Assembly (NCBI GenBank): GCA_024291935.2
Contig: CM044311.1
Span: 21,289,001-21,353,000 of the forward strand
Direction: 5' to 3'
From: Okapia johnstoni
Lineage: Eukaryota; Chordata; Mammalia; Artiodactyla; Giraffidae
DNA length: 64,000 nt
Below the pieces are notes generated by a model, which did not search any database, was not told the DNA's origin, and was given only the letters and a program-made list of their open reading frames with translations. This document shows positions 21,843-33,290 of this stretch, one piece after another (position 1 is the first letter of the stretch; every line of letters starts with the position of its first letter). Made by a program: the position numbers and the translations under genes.

Positions 21843-22020
21843 AAGGTGGGAGGAGAAGGGGACAACAGAGGATGAGATGGTTGGATGGCATCAACTCAAC
21901 TGACATGAGTTTGGGTAAACTCTGGGAGTTGGTGATGGACAGGGAGGCCTGGCATGCTGCAGTCCATGGGGTTGCAAAGAGTCAGACACGACTGGGCAAC
22001 TGTACTGAGTTGAACTGAAC
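21843..22020 (+). mobile_element. BovB 3' tail
   Basis: The last roughly 180 bases of BovB ('gaggagaaggggacaacaga', 'gatgagatggttggatggca', 'gagtcagacacgactgggca'). Closely similar to the fragment at 19385-19557 but without a clear duplication. Confidence 0.92.
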
Positions 22021-23056
22021 TGATGTATCTGGAAATGTTTTAGCTTCTAGGTTTTTATTAGTTTGCAGAATATGTTGAAAAGCCATATGAATCATACAGT
22101 TTATAACCTAGGAGTAATTACTAAATTAATTAAGATGAACATTAATTTAAACTAATTGTTCAACTCTTCACCCAGAATTAGAAAGATGTCCTACATTAAA
22201 AATACAAGTGTAAACTCTCGAATGTTCAAAAATAAACAGGATTTAAAATTAAATAGAAACATTCTAAAATTATATCTTTATGTTTCTGAATAGAATGAGG
22301 CTATTTCTGTCAACTACATTAATATAAATTTATGAGTTGTGACAATTTTATCTTAGGTAAAAGTAATTTTTGGTGAGATGAAATTTTTTGCCTCTGTTTC
22401 TATTTTACTTGCTTAGAAACTACAATACAAAATTGAAGAATAATTTACACTGTTGCATTTTATTCATATTATTTTCCATGACCTCATATATTTTGAGTGA
22501 ATTTAAGACACATTTTATATTAGTCAATAAGAAAAAAAAGCATCTAAAGCAATTTTCCCTGTGAGGCTCAATTATATTTTTAAGTTAGTATTATTTTCTT
22601 GTAGATACTTAGACAGCTAATTAAAAAAAAAAACCTTATCTCCATTTTAAAAGCACAGAGCCTACAAATTAAAAAAAAATTATATAAATGCATATTGTAG
22701 GTGAAGGTCAAATATATATGTGAAAAAACAATTGACAAATTCTTAAGATATTTAGTATAGTAAATGATACAGTGTGTAAAACAAAGACTGTTGCCCACCA
22801 TCCAGTCCTACAAGGATCAAGTCATTAGCTGCTGCAGTCCCTTATTGACCATATACCTTGAAAGGAATTCAAGATGGAAAACATGTTAGGGCACTCTGTT
22901 TTGGAAAACTGGTCCCTTAGTTAAATATATCTCGGGAAGATTTTTAGTAAACCTAGATTCTTACATCTTTCCATACATAGAAAAAGCATAAATCGTTCAG
23001 ATATCTGTTCCATGTGACTCCCATATTTCTTAGCTAAAATAATATATATGATTTGC
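22021..23056. other. Unassigned AT-rich DNA, possible LTR piece
   Basis: No gene is supported. The stretch 22790-23035 is less AT-rich and looks like an LTR fragment in style, but I cannot verify a family. The rest is AT-rich. Confidence 0.35.
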
Positions 23057-23240
23057 TGTTATCCCCATGGACTATAGCCTGCCAGACTCCTTTGTCCATG
23101 TGATTTTCCAGGTAAAAATACTAGGCTGAGTTGTCATTTCCTTCTTTAGGGGATCTTCCTAAACAAGGAATCAAACCCACATCTCTTGCACCTCCTGAAT
23201 TGGCAAGAGGATTCTTTACCTCTGAGTCACCAGGGAAGCC
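23057..23240 (-). mobile_element. Bov-tA SINE, reverse strand
   Basis: Reversed Bov-tA lacking its tail: body 'ccccatggactatagcctgc', then head with reversed B box ('gaatcaaacccaca') ending at 'caccagggaagcc'. Immediately followed by the TG microsatellite. Confidence 0.9.

Positions 23241-23241
<1 letters not shown>

Positions 23242-23288
<47 letters not shown>
23242..23288. repeat. (TG)n microsatellite between two SINEs
   Basis: About 23 TG units between two reversed Bov-tA copies. The reading frames through it (runs of Thr-His or Val-Cys) are artefacts. Confidence 0.97.
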
Positions 23289-23290
<2 letters not shown>

Positions 23291-23294
23291 CACG

Positions 23295-23505
23295 CATTAA
23301 AGTGTTAGTCACTCAGTCCTGTCCAAAGTTTTGTGATCCCATGGACTATAGCCATCTAGGATACTCTGTCCATGGAATTCTCCAGGCAACAATACTGGAG
23401 TGGATATCCATTTCCTTCTACAAGGGATCTTCCTGACCCAGAGATTTAACCCAGTTCTCCTGCACTGCAAGCAGACTCTTCACCATCTTAGCCACCAGGG
23501 AAACC
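23295..23505 (-). mobile_element. Bov-tA SINE, reverse strand
   Basis: Complete reversed Bov-tA: tail 'gttagtcactcagtcctgtc', body 'gaattctccaggcaacaata', head with 'gatttaacccagttctcctg' and the end 'agccaccagggaaacc'. Confidence 0.93.
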
Positions 23506-23507
23506 TA

Positions 23508-23552
23508 GGTATAGATAGATATAGATATAGATATATAGATATAGATATATAG
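23508..23552. repeat. (ATAGAT)n-like simple repeat
   Basis: Mixed ATAG/ATAGAT units directly after the preceding SINE. Confidence 0.92.
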
Positions 23553-24530
23553 GCATCTACTTCTTTCCTAACTTCTTCAAACAATTCCTCAGAGGTAAAG
23601 AGCTATTTTCCCAGACCATAGTCCTCAGTAAGTTCTCGGAAGAAAAGTAAAACTTGCAGCTTTTACCTTATGCATTTTATTTCAGTCCATGAGTGAAATT
23701 CCTTCAACTCTGATAAATATATTTGAAAAAAAAAATAGATATTTTGGTTGCCTCAAATAATAAGTGCTATATTTCTTTACTATCTTTGGAAACACAGTAT
23801 TGGCTTTAAAAACATATGATATAAAAATTGTGCATCCGGTTTATTCATTGTCTTATTGAGGATTATAGCTGGTGAGACACTCTGACATAGCTCCGGGAAA
23901 TTGTTTTAGGGAAGTAAAAAGGGGTGATCTTGGTGAAGGGGTTATATGCAAGCAAACACAAGTCCTGGTAGAAGGATGGCATTAGTCATGAGGAACAGAT
24001 ACCTTAGTTAATGGCTTTAGTGCTTTTCTAAATATGGGAAAATGTAAGAATTGGGGTTCACTAAATTTTCTCCTGAAAATATCAAACTGAAGGCATGGTC
24101 TGCCAGTTTTCCAAGAGCGCAGAGTGATTCATGATCGTCTCTTCCCAGAATTCCCTTTAGACTGTTTTCTGAAGGTCAGGAACTGCAGTGGATACCAACT
24201 TGATCCTCGTAGAATTGGATGGCAAGCAATGCTCTTTACTTGGCAACAGAAAATGTGATTCTGTTTTTGTGGATGCTAGGAAATGAGCAAAAATATACCT
24301 AGTGTGATATTTATTAAGAAATATATATTTAGTTTTTATCCCAGTTTCTGGCCTAGAGCTCCTAAAACTCTCAGAATTTCCTTGAGTGATGAAAGCTAAA
24401 AGGTGTCTTTTGCTACAATAATGAGATGACTTTAATAAAGCATTTAATGATGGTGCTGCTTTCCATTGGAGCCAACCATGCTATTACAGAGTTGGAACTT
24501 TCAATCTCACTTCCTAACCTCCAGGAAAAG

Positions 24531-24728
24531 AAAGTGAAGTCACTCAGCCGTGTCCAACTCTTTGCGACCCCATGGACTGCCTACCAGGCTCCTCCATCCA
24601 TGGGATTTTCCAGGCAAGAGTACCGGAGAGGGTTGCCATTTCCTTCTCCAGGAGATCTTCCCAACCCAGGGATTGAACCCGGGTCTCCCACATTGTAGGT
24701 GGACGCTTTACCGTCTGAGCCACCAGGG
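24531..24728 (-). mobile_element. Bov-tA SINE, reverse strand
   Basis: Well-preserved reversed Bov-tA, tail 'gtcactcagccgtgtccaac', head 'ggattgaacccgggtctccc' with a near-consensus reversed B box, end 'gagccaccagggaa'. Flanks 'gaaaagaaag' and 'gaaagaaggg' are a plausible imperfect duplication. Confidence 0.94.
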
Positions 24729-25050
24729 AAAGAAGGGAGATCTAAATTGGGTTCAGTCACCAATGGCTAATGCTTTGGTCAATGATGCCTGTGTAATGAC
24801 GTTTCCTTAAAATCCCATGAGGGACAGGGTTGGTGCACATGTGGAGATCTGGGAAGAGTGTCCGGCTAGGAGAGGGCATGGAAGCTCCACTCCATTTCCC
24901 CATGCCTTTTCCTGTGCATCTCTTCCATTTGGTATTTCCTGAGTTATTGTTTTATGATAAACTGGTAATCTGGGAAGTGAAATATTTCTATGAGTTCTGT
25001 GGGCTGTTCTAGCTTTGGAATCTCTTATTTATAAGTAGTCAGTCGGAATT

Positions 25051-25165
25051 ATCTCTGGAGAAGGAAATGGAAACCCATTCCAGCATTCTTGCCTGGGAAA
25101 TCCCATGGGCAGAGTAGCCTGATAGGCTACAGTCATGGGGTTGGACGTGACTGAGTGACTCAGCC
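25051..25165 (+). mobile_element. Single Bov-A unit
   Basis: Headless Bov-A unit ('ctggagaaggaaatggaaac', 'cattcttgcctgggaaatcc', 'gacgtgactgagtgactcag'), inside the tentative LTR block. Confidence 0.87.
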
Positions 25166-25644
25166 CACACGACTGAGCACAGTCAGAAGTACAGTTAGCA
25201 ACCTGGACATGGGATTGGAGTATAGAGTGGGGGATAGGGGACAATAGTCTTCTAGGCCTGGGCCTTTAACCTGTGAGATCTGACACAGTCCCCTGGTAGA
25301 TGGTGTCAGAAGTGAGATGATTGTAGGACATTGAGCTAGTGTCTGAAAATTGCTTGGTTGTGTGGGGAAGAACCCATACACATTACAAACTGATCCCAGA
25401 ATCTTACTAATATCAAAGGATAAGAAAGATTGAATGGAGAAAAGAGGAAAATGGTGACTCAAAGAATAGAAACATGAATTTGGAACCAGAAATCTAATTA
25501 AATAAGAAAGAAACTCTGTAAATAGGAGATCTGCTCTTAAGGAGGCTCAGATGTGTGGGTTTTTTTTGTTTAGTTTTTTGTCTCTATCTACCAGAGGTCA
25601 GGTGACAAAAATAATACAACTTACTAACAAGTTTGATATCTTTT

Positions 25645-25852
25645 GGGTTTCCCAGGTAGCTCAATGGTAAAGAATCTGCCTGCAGTGCAGGAGAAATGGC
25701 TTCAATCCCTATGTTGAGCCATGGAAAAGGAAATGGCAACCCACTCCAGTATTCTTGCTTGGGGAATCCTGTGGACAGAGGATCCTGATGGGCTACAGTC
25801 CATGGGATCTCAAAAGAGCTGAACATGACTTGGTGACTAAACAACAACAATA
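25645..25852 (+). mobile_element. Bov-tA SINE with 12-bp duplication
   Basis: Head 'gtagctcaatggtaaagaat' (A box) and 'tggcttcaatccct' (B box), Bov-A body, tail 'gaacatgacttggtgactaa' and 'caacaacaat' end. Duplication 'ttgatatctttt' (25633-25644) and 'ttgatgtctttt' (25853-25864), 11 of 12 matching. Confidence 0.95.
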
Positions 25853-25864
25853 TTGATGTCTTTT

Positions 25865-26427
25865 ATTTAAGAGAAACCAATCCACAGATTGATGAGTGCA
25901 GTGCCTCACAATCAGTGGAGCACTGTTCAAGAGGGAATTTGAACAAGAACTAATTTTCTTGCATTAGAGGAGGCACCTAAAAACAGCACGTGATTGACTA
26001 AGGAGGTCAGGGTTTCCTTATGAAGCCAGCAGGTACAATATCCTAGGGTAAGATAAGCCAGCTACAGCTGAGTTGGAGGGAAGTGTACGTTAAGATTTCT
26101 TGGCAGGTATTTCCTATACATGCTGAGTGATTTAGGTTTAGATCTGTGATGCAGACAGATTACTGGAGTGACCTCTATGTTGTGGATCCCAATATACAAA
26201 TTAACTTTGTCACCTGACAGTGGCTATAATTTCTACCCCAAGGAAGAATTTCAATGACCTACTCATTAACTATTATTCCTACTAGGGCAATGTCCTCATA
26301 GAAAGTCACAACAGAGTTAGTGACTGGCCTGATGTTGGTTGACATTGTTTCAGTTACTTACTAATTTGGAAAAGCACTGACAGTATATGGTCAACTATGA
26401 GAAAGACTTTGTGAATGTTTTTATTTG
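25865..26427. other. Unassigned DNA
   Basis: Less AT-rich than most of the window. I recognise neither a gene nor a named repeat. It may be old LTR or unique sequence. Confidence 0.35.
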
Positions 26428-26642
26428 TCTGTCTGATGGCTCAGTGGGTAAAGCATCTACCTGCAATGCATGAGACACAGGAGACATGGGTTTGATCCCT
26501 GGGTCAGGAAGATTTCCTGGAATAGGCAATGGCAACCTACTCCAGTATTCTTGTCTGAGAAACTCCATGAACAGAGGATCCTGGAGAGCTGCTGTCCATG
26601 GGGTAGCAGAGAGTTGGACAGTGAGCAACTAAGCATGCAATA
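26428..26642 (+). mobile_element. Bov-tA SINE, forward strand
   Basis: Head 'gatggctcagtgggtaaagc' (A box) and 'ggtttgatccctgggtcagg' (B box), body 'ctactccagtattcttgtct', tail 'agagttggacagtgagcaac'. Confidence 0.93.
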
Positions 26643-28155
26643 GAGGAGAAACTCTTGAATAACGATGGGGAAGCTATTAAGTTCACCATAGCTCCTGAAC
26701 CACACAATTACAAATCCAATTTACACAGCCCCTACCAGTATCCAGCATTATTTCAAAATATATCAGTATCAGAATTCACACATCCCAGGTGTTATCTACT
26801 CTCTAAAAGAATTTTGAACACACACAAGTGTATTTCTTATCATTTTACAAACTATTATAGAAATAGTTGAATTATCCTAATATAAATTCTATTCAATCAA
26901 ACAGAAAACGCTGATACTGTATATTACAATATATTTTAAAAGAGAATAGAAAGTAAAAATTTGAAGAAGTAAATAGCAAGAGAAGAAAGAAAAAGATATA
27001 CTTAAATTGATTACACTCCAGTCTGAGGGCTAGAAGACAAGCTTTTTCTGTAACTGTTTATGCAGACAAGGTCACTCTTCATCACTTTCTTCCTCTAACC
27101 TTGTGTTTAATCTTTGTGTCATTAACAGCTATGTGAGTTTTTGGTTGTTGATTGGTTGATAGTCTTTGCATTTTTTTTTTTGGCCTGGTTGTGAGAAATA
27201 TGCCTTCATTACTAGACGACTTGAGTTCTTAAGCATGTTCCATCAATATATATATTACTGGGTTAATTGTTTAAAAGTAAAAATCTTGAGTTATATGAGA
27301 AGATTATTGCACACTACTTGAAGGATCTTTGGAGTAGAAGATCCTTTTAAAATTTGCTGAAATTGGGAGAGATATATAATCTTGATATAGAACCTCAAAT
27401 ATATTTCTGTAAAGATGCATTGTTGTAAGCTATGGATGGAATGTAGTATCACTATCAAATAGTACGGTTAAAAATATATTAGCTACATGATCTGTTATAA
27501 TCATATAATATTGAATGTTATAAAAAGTATATGTCTTTTCTGTTAGGCTCTACTAGGCACTATATCACTAGGTAAAATATGTTTGTAGACAATTATTTTG
27601 TTTAATAATCATATGTTTTCTCCCTCACTAAAATCCCCAAGATCTCACCCCACAAAACTTCTTGCTAACTTCACCTAGAGCAGAGTCATCGATCTGTCTA
27701 CAAATGTCCTAACACAAGGTTTATGCAAGGCTAGTGAGTTTACACAAAGCTTTTATTGCAATGCTGAATCCAAGAGTAGCTCACATTCTCTACCAACAAA
27801 CCACCCAGCTCTCTTGGTCTGAAACTAGACATATTCTGCCTCATATCTTCATCCAATGCTTATATTCAAATGTTTCCTTTAATAGTGTTTAAGGTTATTA
27901 ACTGCAAACTTGTCTGAAAACTAAAGGCTGACCTGCACCCACAGTTAATCTTCTCCATCAGCTTACTGCTTTACATTTTTACTGGATACCACCTAATCAG
28001 ATTTTCCTTGAGGATCTTTCCTCTGTACCCTTGAGCTCTCACTTCATCATTATCTAACATCTTGACATCCTGAAAAATTCTATTCCATTGTTACTGTGGC
28101 TTTTTGAGGACATAGTGTGGAACCAAGTAAAATGCACTTCAGAAATGTCTGTCCA
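26643..28155. other. Unassigned, unique-looking DNA
   Basis: No gene is supported. A frame of 71 codons (26655-26870) lacks any domain. 27610-28140 is richer in C and T and might be an old LINE piece, but nothing is decisive. The left duplication of the CHR SINE, 'aaatgtctgtcca', is at 28143-28155. Confidence 0.35.
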
Positions 28156-28366
28156 GGGACTTCCCTGGTAGTCTTGTGATTAAGAATCTCACTCCCAGTG
28201 CAGGGAATGTGGATTTGATTCCTGGTTGGGAAAGTAAGATCCCATAATGCAGCTAAGCCCTACATGCCACAGGGCAAGTAAGTTCATGTGCCACAACTAG
28301 TGAGTAGCCCATGAGCCACAACTAAAATCCAACACAGCCAAATAAATAAATGAATATTAAAAAAAT
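28156..28366 (+). mobile_element. CHR-1-type SINE with 13-bp duplication
   Basis: Begins 'gggacttccctggtagtctt', with a tRNA-like head containing 'tttgattcctggttggga' (B box), then 'gatcccataatgcagctaag', 'atgccacagggcaa' and 'ccaacacagccaaataaataa' in part, and an A-rich end. Duplication 'aaatgtctgtcca' (28143-28155) and 'aaatgcctgtcca' (28367-28379), 12 of 13 matching. Confidence 0.93.
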
Positions 28367-28379
28367 AAATGCCTGTCCA

Positions 28380-28620
28380 ATAGAAAAAAGATGAAGAGAA
28401 AGCCTATCCATTGGCTTTCTTACCCAAATGCTCAAAATTTAACTCAAGGAGTTTTAATTTCCTACTCAGGTTTGCTCATGATACAGAATGCCAAAACAGT
28501 TTTATAATTTTCCACACTGTAGAGACCTAGGGGAAGAAATCAGGAGATACTCAATACAGCAGCCGTAAGTATTGTCACTTTACTCAGGAATGCCACTGAT
28601 TGTTATAACAACAAGTACAA
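28380..28620. other. Unassigned DNA
   Basis: No gene or nameable repeat is visible between the CHR SINE and the L1 3' UTR piece. Confidence 0.4.
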
Positions 28621-28718
28621 TTTTTTTTAATTTATTTATTTTAAGTAGAGGCTAATTACTTTACAATATTGTAGTGGTTTTTGCCATACATTGATATGAA
28701 TCAGCCATGGGTTTACTG
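28621..28718 (-). mobile_element. L1 3' UTR fragment, reverse strand
   Basis: T run followed by 'gtagaggctaattactttac' and 'gccatacattgatatgaatc', matching the reversed ruminant L1 3' UTR start also seen at 5999-6060. Only about 100 bases, so very strongly truncated. Confidence 0.78.
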
Positions 28719-28789
28719 TACAATTTTGAAATGAGCCAAGTGAATATGAGGCAGGACCCAAGATGAGTCAGATACACTCTTCGTAGAAC

Positions 28790-30735
28790 TACTACTTAAA
28801 AAAAAATAGCAGTGTTAGGTTCACAGAAAAATTGAAAGGGAGGTGCAGAGATTTCTCATATATACATCCTGCCCCAAACATGCATAGGTCCTCCTCCCGT
28901 TATCAACATCTGTGGCAGAATAGCAAATTTGCCACAACTGATGGACTTACACTGACATCATTATATCCAGAGTCCATAATTTGTTTACATTAGGGCCCAC
29001 TCTTGGTGTTGTATATCCTATGGATTTGGAAAAATGCATAATGATATCTATTCATCATTATAGTGTTACACATAGTCATTTCACTCTCTTAACAATTATC
29101 AGTGCTCCACGCATTCATCTCCCCTTCCTCCTAATATCTGGTAACCACTGACCTTTTTCATCATTTCCCTAGTTTCGCCTTTTCCATAGTGTCATATATT
29201 GGAATCACACAGTATGCAGTCTTTTCAGTTTGATTTCTTTCACTCAGTAATATGGATTTACGTTTCTTCCATATCTCTTTTCATGGCCTTATAGCTCACA
29301 ATTTTTAGTGCTGAGCAATATTCTGTTGTCAGAATGTTGCAGTCATTTATCCATTCACCTACTGGAAGACACTTAGTTGCTTACAAGATTTGGTAATTAA
29401 AATAAACTGCTATAAAGATCCATGTGTAGTTTTTCTGTGCCCATAAGTTTTTAATTTAGTTGAGTAACTAACAAGGACTGTGATTGCCAAATCATATGGA
29501 AAGATATGTTTTGTTTGTAAGAAAAAGCCAAATTATTTTCCAAAGCAGCTCTACCAGTTTGCATTCTTACTAGCAAAAATTGAGAGTTCTATTGCTTCAT
29601 ATTCTTGCCTGTATTTGGTGTCGTCAATGTTGCACGTTTGGCCATTTCAAAAGTTGCATAGTATAATCTGTTGCTTTAATTTACATTTCTCTGATGACAT
29701 ATAATTTTTATATGGTTATTTGCTATCTGTATGTCTTCCTTGCTGAGGTGTCTATTAAGATCTTTGGCCAATTCTAAATTGGGTTGTTTGCTTATTGTTG
29801 CATTTTAAGAGTTCTTTGGATATTTAGGAGAATATTCCTTTATCTCAAGAGTCTTTTACAAATGTTTTTTTTTCCCCCAATTTATGGCTTATCCTTTCAT
29901 TCTCTTGACAGTTTCTTTAACAGAGCAGTTTTAATTTTATAATGAGGTTAGGCTTATCAATTATTTTTTCATGAGTTATGCCTTTGGTATTATATTTTAA
30001 AAGTTGCTGTTCAGTAGCTAAGTTGTGCCTGACTCTTTGTGACCCCATGGACTGCAGCACAACAGGCTCCTCTGTCCTTCACTATCTTCTGGAGTTTGCT
30101 CAAATTCATGTCCACTGAGTCAGTGAAGCTATCTAAACATCTCATCCTCTGCTGCCTTCTTTTCCTTTTGCCCTCAATCTCCACCAGTGTAAGGGTCTTT
30201 TCCAATGAGACAGCTGTTCTCATCAGGTGGCCAAAGCATCAATCCTTCTGATAAATATTCAGGTTGACTTCCTTTAGGATTGAGTGGTTTGATCCCCTTG
30301 CAGTCCAAGGGTCTCTAAAGAGTCTTCAATAGTCATTACTTATCATAAGAACATCTAAATTTTTTCCTATGTTATCTCCTAGGAGATTTGTAGTTTTGTG
30401 ATTCACATTTAGTTTGTGATTGTGTTGAGTTAAATTTTGTGAGGAATGTAAAGTCTCTAATTAGATTCACTTTTTTGCATGTCAGTTTCTATTTGTTCAA
30501 CACAGTTTTTAAATACTATGTTTTCTGCATTGCATCACCTTTCTCTTTTGTCAAAGATCAGTTGATTATATTTACATGGATCTGTTTCTTGGCTCTTTGT
30601 TCTGTTCCACTGATCCGTTTTTCTATTCTTTTGCCAATACCACAGTGATTGATTACTATAGAACTGTCAATACTTCATTTCAGATCCTTGTTCTCGCTTG
30701 GATAGGTGACTGAATTGGTATTATCTTTAAAAACA
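28790..30735 (-). mobile_element. Old L1 3' half, reverse strand, split
   Basis: Minus-strand L1 of an old subfamily: 3' UTR ('gtgttaggttcacagaaaaa'), ORF2 C-terminus and upstream ('tcatttatccattcacctac', 'aattgggttgtttgcttatt', 'gttctgttccactgatccgt'). A BovB tail interrupts it at 30004-30330. All frames are broken; the frame at 29480-29704 is antisense L1. Confidence 0.82.
30004..30330 (-). mobile_element. BovB 3' end fragment inside old L1
   Basis: Reversed BovB tail of about 330 bases. The minus-strand frame 30011-30223 carries the C-terminal words '[17 protein letters not shown]' and 'VHGVTKSQAQLSY'. The L1 host continues on both sides. Confidence 0.92.
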
Positions 30736-31212
30736 TAAATTTATCCCCATTTAATATTTATTTTTTCTTTCTCATCTGCTCTTAAAAAGAGAGAACTGCA
30801 TTCTATGTATGTAACATCTCTGTCTCCTCTCTTCCCATTTAATTTTCATTTATAGTCAAGGCATTTGGAGTTACCTCTATCCCTGCCCACCTAACTGTGG
30901 CCTTTCTTTACTATCAGATTTCTCTAAATCTGTTTTCCCTTTGATTACCCCTAATTACTTTCTCTGTCTTTCTGTCTTTGCTTTTGCTGACAGCCTAGTA
31001 ATATTGGTGTTGATCAGGGTTTCATTCAGAACTCTGTGCTCTTTCTACTCTACTGAATTCACTATATTGACCAGCCAGTTAATTAGGAAGTAAAATTCCT
31101 AAGGATTCCATCATGATGTTAAACTTTCAAATATATTATCTTATGTAGCTCTCAAAATATCCCAAGGTGCTCTAATATTTTTTCAGTTAAAAATACAGTG
31201 AATGAATTTCAC
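30736..31212. other. Unassigned DNA
   Basis: Pyrimidine-rich with no gene that I can support. Possibly a decayed LINE piece. Confidence 0.35.
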
Positions 31213-31537
31213 TTTTAAAAATAATTTTACTGATTTATTTTTGTTGTGCTAGGTCTTCTTTGCTGTGCAGGCTTTTCTCTAGTTGTCCCAAGTGGGGAGT
31301 ACTCTCCATTGTGATGCTCGGGTTTCTCATTGCAGTGGCTTCTCTTGTTGCAGCACACAGGCTCTAGGCTTATGAGCCTCAGTAGTTGTGGCTCCTGGTC
31401 TCTAGAGCACAGGTTCAATAATTTTGTAATACGAGCTTAGCTGCTCTGCGGCATGTGGGGTTTTCCAAGATGGGGGACTGAACCTGTGTCCTGCGTTGGC
31501 AGGAAGACTCTTCATTATTGAGCCACCAGAGAAGCCC
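31213..31537 (-). mobile_element. CHR-2-type SINE, reverse strand
   Basis: Reversed CHR-2 of about 325 bases: 'tttattttt' end, then the repeated modules 'cttctttgctgtgcaggctt', 'tctctagttgtccca', 'ttctcattgcagtggcttct', 'ttgttgcagcacacaggctc', 'agtagttgtggctcctggtc', and the head 'tgcggcatgtggggttttcc' ending 'ccaccagagaagccc'. The minus-strand frames here are chance. Confidence 0.92.
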
Positions 31538-31934
31538 TCTCACCTTTTTGTATCTTAAGATTTTGTGAGTTAGATATTCAGGCTGAGCAATTATTTGTTC
31601 CACCTGACATAACTAGGTAATATTCAGCTGGTGGCTGGTCTTAGTAAGGAGATTACAAAAGGCTTTATTCACATGACTGATGCATCATTGGGTAAAGGGA
31701 AGGCCAGACTCATCTGCACCCCCAGCCCCCTTCATGTATTTACAGAGCCTCTCTGACTGGACAGTTGATATTGGTGACTCATCAGGGCAGTCACAGTTTA
31801 TATACAGTGACTCGGGGCTTCTAAGGAGCAAGTTGCTGCTGCCAGTTCTTTGGAATTGGAACTGACATGGCATCAATTTGTTTCAGCTGCACAGTTTGGT
31901 CAAAGGCAGCCTAGATCCAACGTGACAGAAGAAT
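31538..31934. other. Unassigned, unique-looking DNA
   Basis: No gene or nameable repeat. Two overlapping frames of about 60 codons on opposite strands (31680-31876) have no domain and no start context that I trust. Confidence 0.4.
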
Positions 31935-31949
31935 CCCCTCTTGTCAATG

Positions 31950-32507
31950 GTGGTGGTAGTGGTTTAGTCACTAAGTCGTGTCTGACTCTCGTGACCCCTA
32001 TGGGGCTATAGCCTTCCAGGCACCTGTGTCCATGGGATTTCCCAGGCAAAAATGCTGGAGTCAGTTGCCATTCCCTTCTCCAGGGGACCTTCCCAACCCA
32101 GGTATTGAGCCCAAGTCTCCTCCATTTGCAGGAAACTTGGACAACAAGGAAAACAAACCAGTCAATCTTAAAGGAAATCAACCCTGACTATTCATTGGAT
32201 GGACTTATGCTGAAGCTGAAATTCCAATCCTTTGGCCACCCAGTGTGAACAGCCAACTCACTGGAAAAGACCCTGATGCAGGGAAAGATTGAGGGCAGGA
32301 AGAGAAGGTGGTGACAGAGGATGAGATGGTTGAATGGCATCTTCAACTCAATGAACATGAATTTGAGAAAACTCTGAAAGATGGTAAAAAACAGGGAAGA
32401 CTGATGTGCTGCAGTCCATGGGGTTGCAAAGAGTCGGACATGACTGAGTGAGTGAACAACTCCTACATTTGCAGATGGGTTCTTTACCAAAGAACTACCA
32501 GCGTAAC
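31950..32507 (-). mobile_element. Bov-tA SINE hosting a BovB tail, 15-bp duplication
   Basis: Reversed Bov-tA in two pieces, 31950-32131 and 32475-32507. The left piece has the tail 'agtcactaagtcgtgtctga', the body and most of the head. The right piece has the end of the head ('gggttctttaccaaagaact'). A perfect 15-bp duplication, 'cccctcttgtcaatg', flanks the whole at 31935-31949 and 32508-32522. The gap is filled by the BovB tail described next. Confidence 0.96.
32132..32459 (+). mobile_element. BovB 3' end inserted in Bov-tA, 15-bp duplication
   Basis: Forward BovB tail from 'aaaccagtcaatcttaaagg' to 'gactgagtgagtgaacaa', which replaces nothing: the SINE words on both sides repeat as 'ctcctccatttgcag' (32117-32131) and 'ctcctacatttgcag' (32460-32474), 14 of 15 matching. 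Contains the C-terminal 'LMLKLKFQSFGHP'-like coding remnant with stops. Confidence 0.95.
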
Positions 32508-32522
32508 CCCCTCTTGTCAATG

Positions 32523-32969
32523 AGGAAACTCTTCAGTTATTTGTGGCCTACTTTTATTTTTATCATTAAGTTTAAGGTATTGAGTCTTAGGTAAGTAAAT
32601 GTCTTGCATAAATTCACAAAACTATCAAGTTGTGAACTAGGTTTGTCATTCATGTACATTTTTTTTCTCCAAACCGTATCTCAGTTCAGACATGGAATTT
32701 ACACATACGTTTCCTACTACTGATTGAGTATAATATGTGAATTATTCAAAATTCCTTCAACATGAATATGCTTGGCAAGCAGGAAGAAAAAATAATACAG
32801 TAAACACACAACTTAACTTTTCCCTATTTTAATGCTTTGTTGTATTTTATAGTATTGCATTGTTTTCTAGTGAAGACAATGAAGACGTTTCTTAACTTGT
32901 ATGTATCTCTGAAGTACTGACTTATTCTAATAATAATTTGATTATGAAACTGTCTCTTGTATTAAACAA
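32523..32969. other. Unassigned AT-rich DNA
   Basis: No gene is supported. The first roughly 130 bases have a faint MIR-like order ('gaggaaactcttcagttatt', 'aaattcacaaaactatcaag'), too weak to call. Confidence 0.4.
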
Positions 32970-33085
32970 TAAATTGCTTGAGAACAGGTACTTCATTGAA
33001 TTCCTCTTGGAGTCTGCAGTTCTAAGCATAGTGTCTGGAACAATTTCTGTGGTCTTATTGGTGGAAAGAAAGAATGACTAAATAT
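32970..33085 (+). mobile_element. L2-like 3' end
   Basis: The order 'gcttgagaacaggtacttca', 'gcatagtgtctgga' and 'ggaaagaaagaatgac' matches the worn 3' end of the ancient LINE L2. The call rests on word order only. Confidence 0.55.
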
Positions 33086-33290
33086 ATGTGGAATGGGCTT
33101 ACTTATTTCAAGCTAATCTCTCAAAATGAGATATTATTTAATATAATGATTGACCCTTGAGAAACATGGGCTTGAACTGCTTGACTCTACCTATGAATGA
33201 ATTTTTTTTCAATAAATATGTACTACATGATCTGAAATAGCTCAATTGGAATTCCATCGCCTCCACTAACTTTGTTCGTAGTGATGCTTT

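Larger units (their letters stand above)
23870..25420 (+). mobile_element. Tentative ERV-type LTR, split by SINEs
   Basis: Excluding the two SINEs inside it, this block reads like one old LTR. It contains 'ctggcctagagctcctaaaa', 'caatggctaatg', 'gagagggcatggaagctcca', 'ctcttccatttgg' and then an 'ataaac' poly(A)-type signal (about 24957), followed by 'gagttctgtgggctgttcta'. No viral coding region is visible. The class and exact ends are uncertain, and this rests on resemblance to LTRs I remember. Confidence 0.4.

Noticed and set aside
23121..23436. Frames with Thr-His and Val-Cys repeats
   Set aside because: They are readings of the TG microsatellite and its flanking SINEs.
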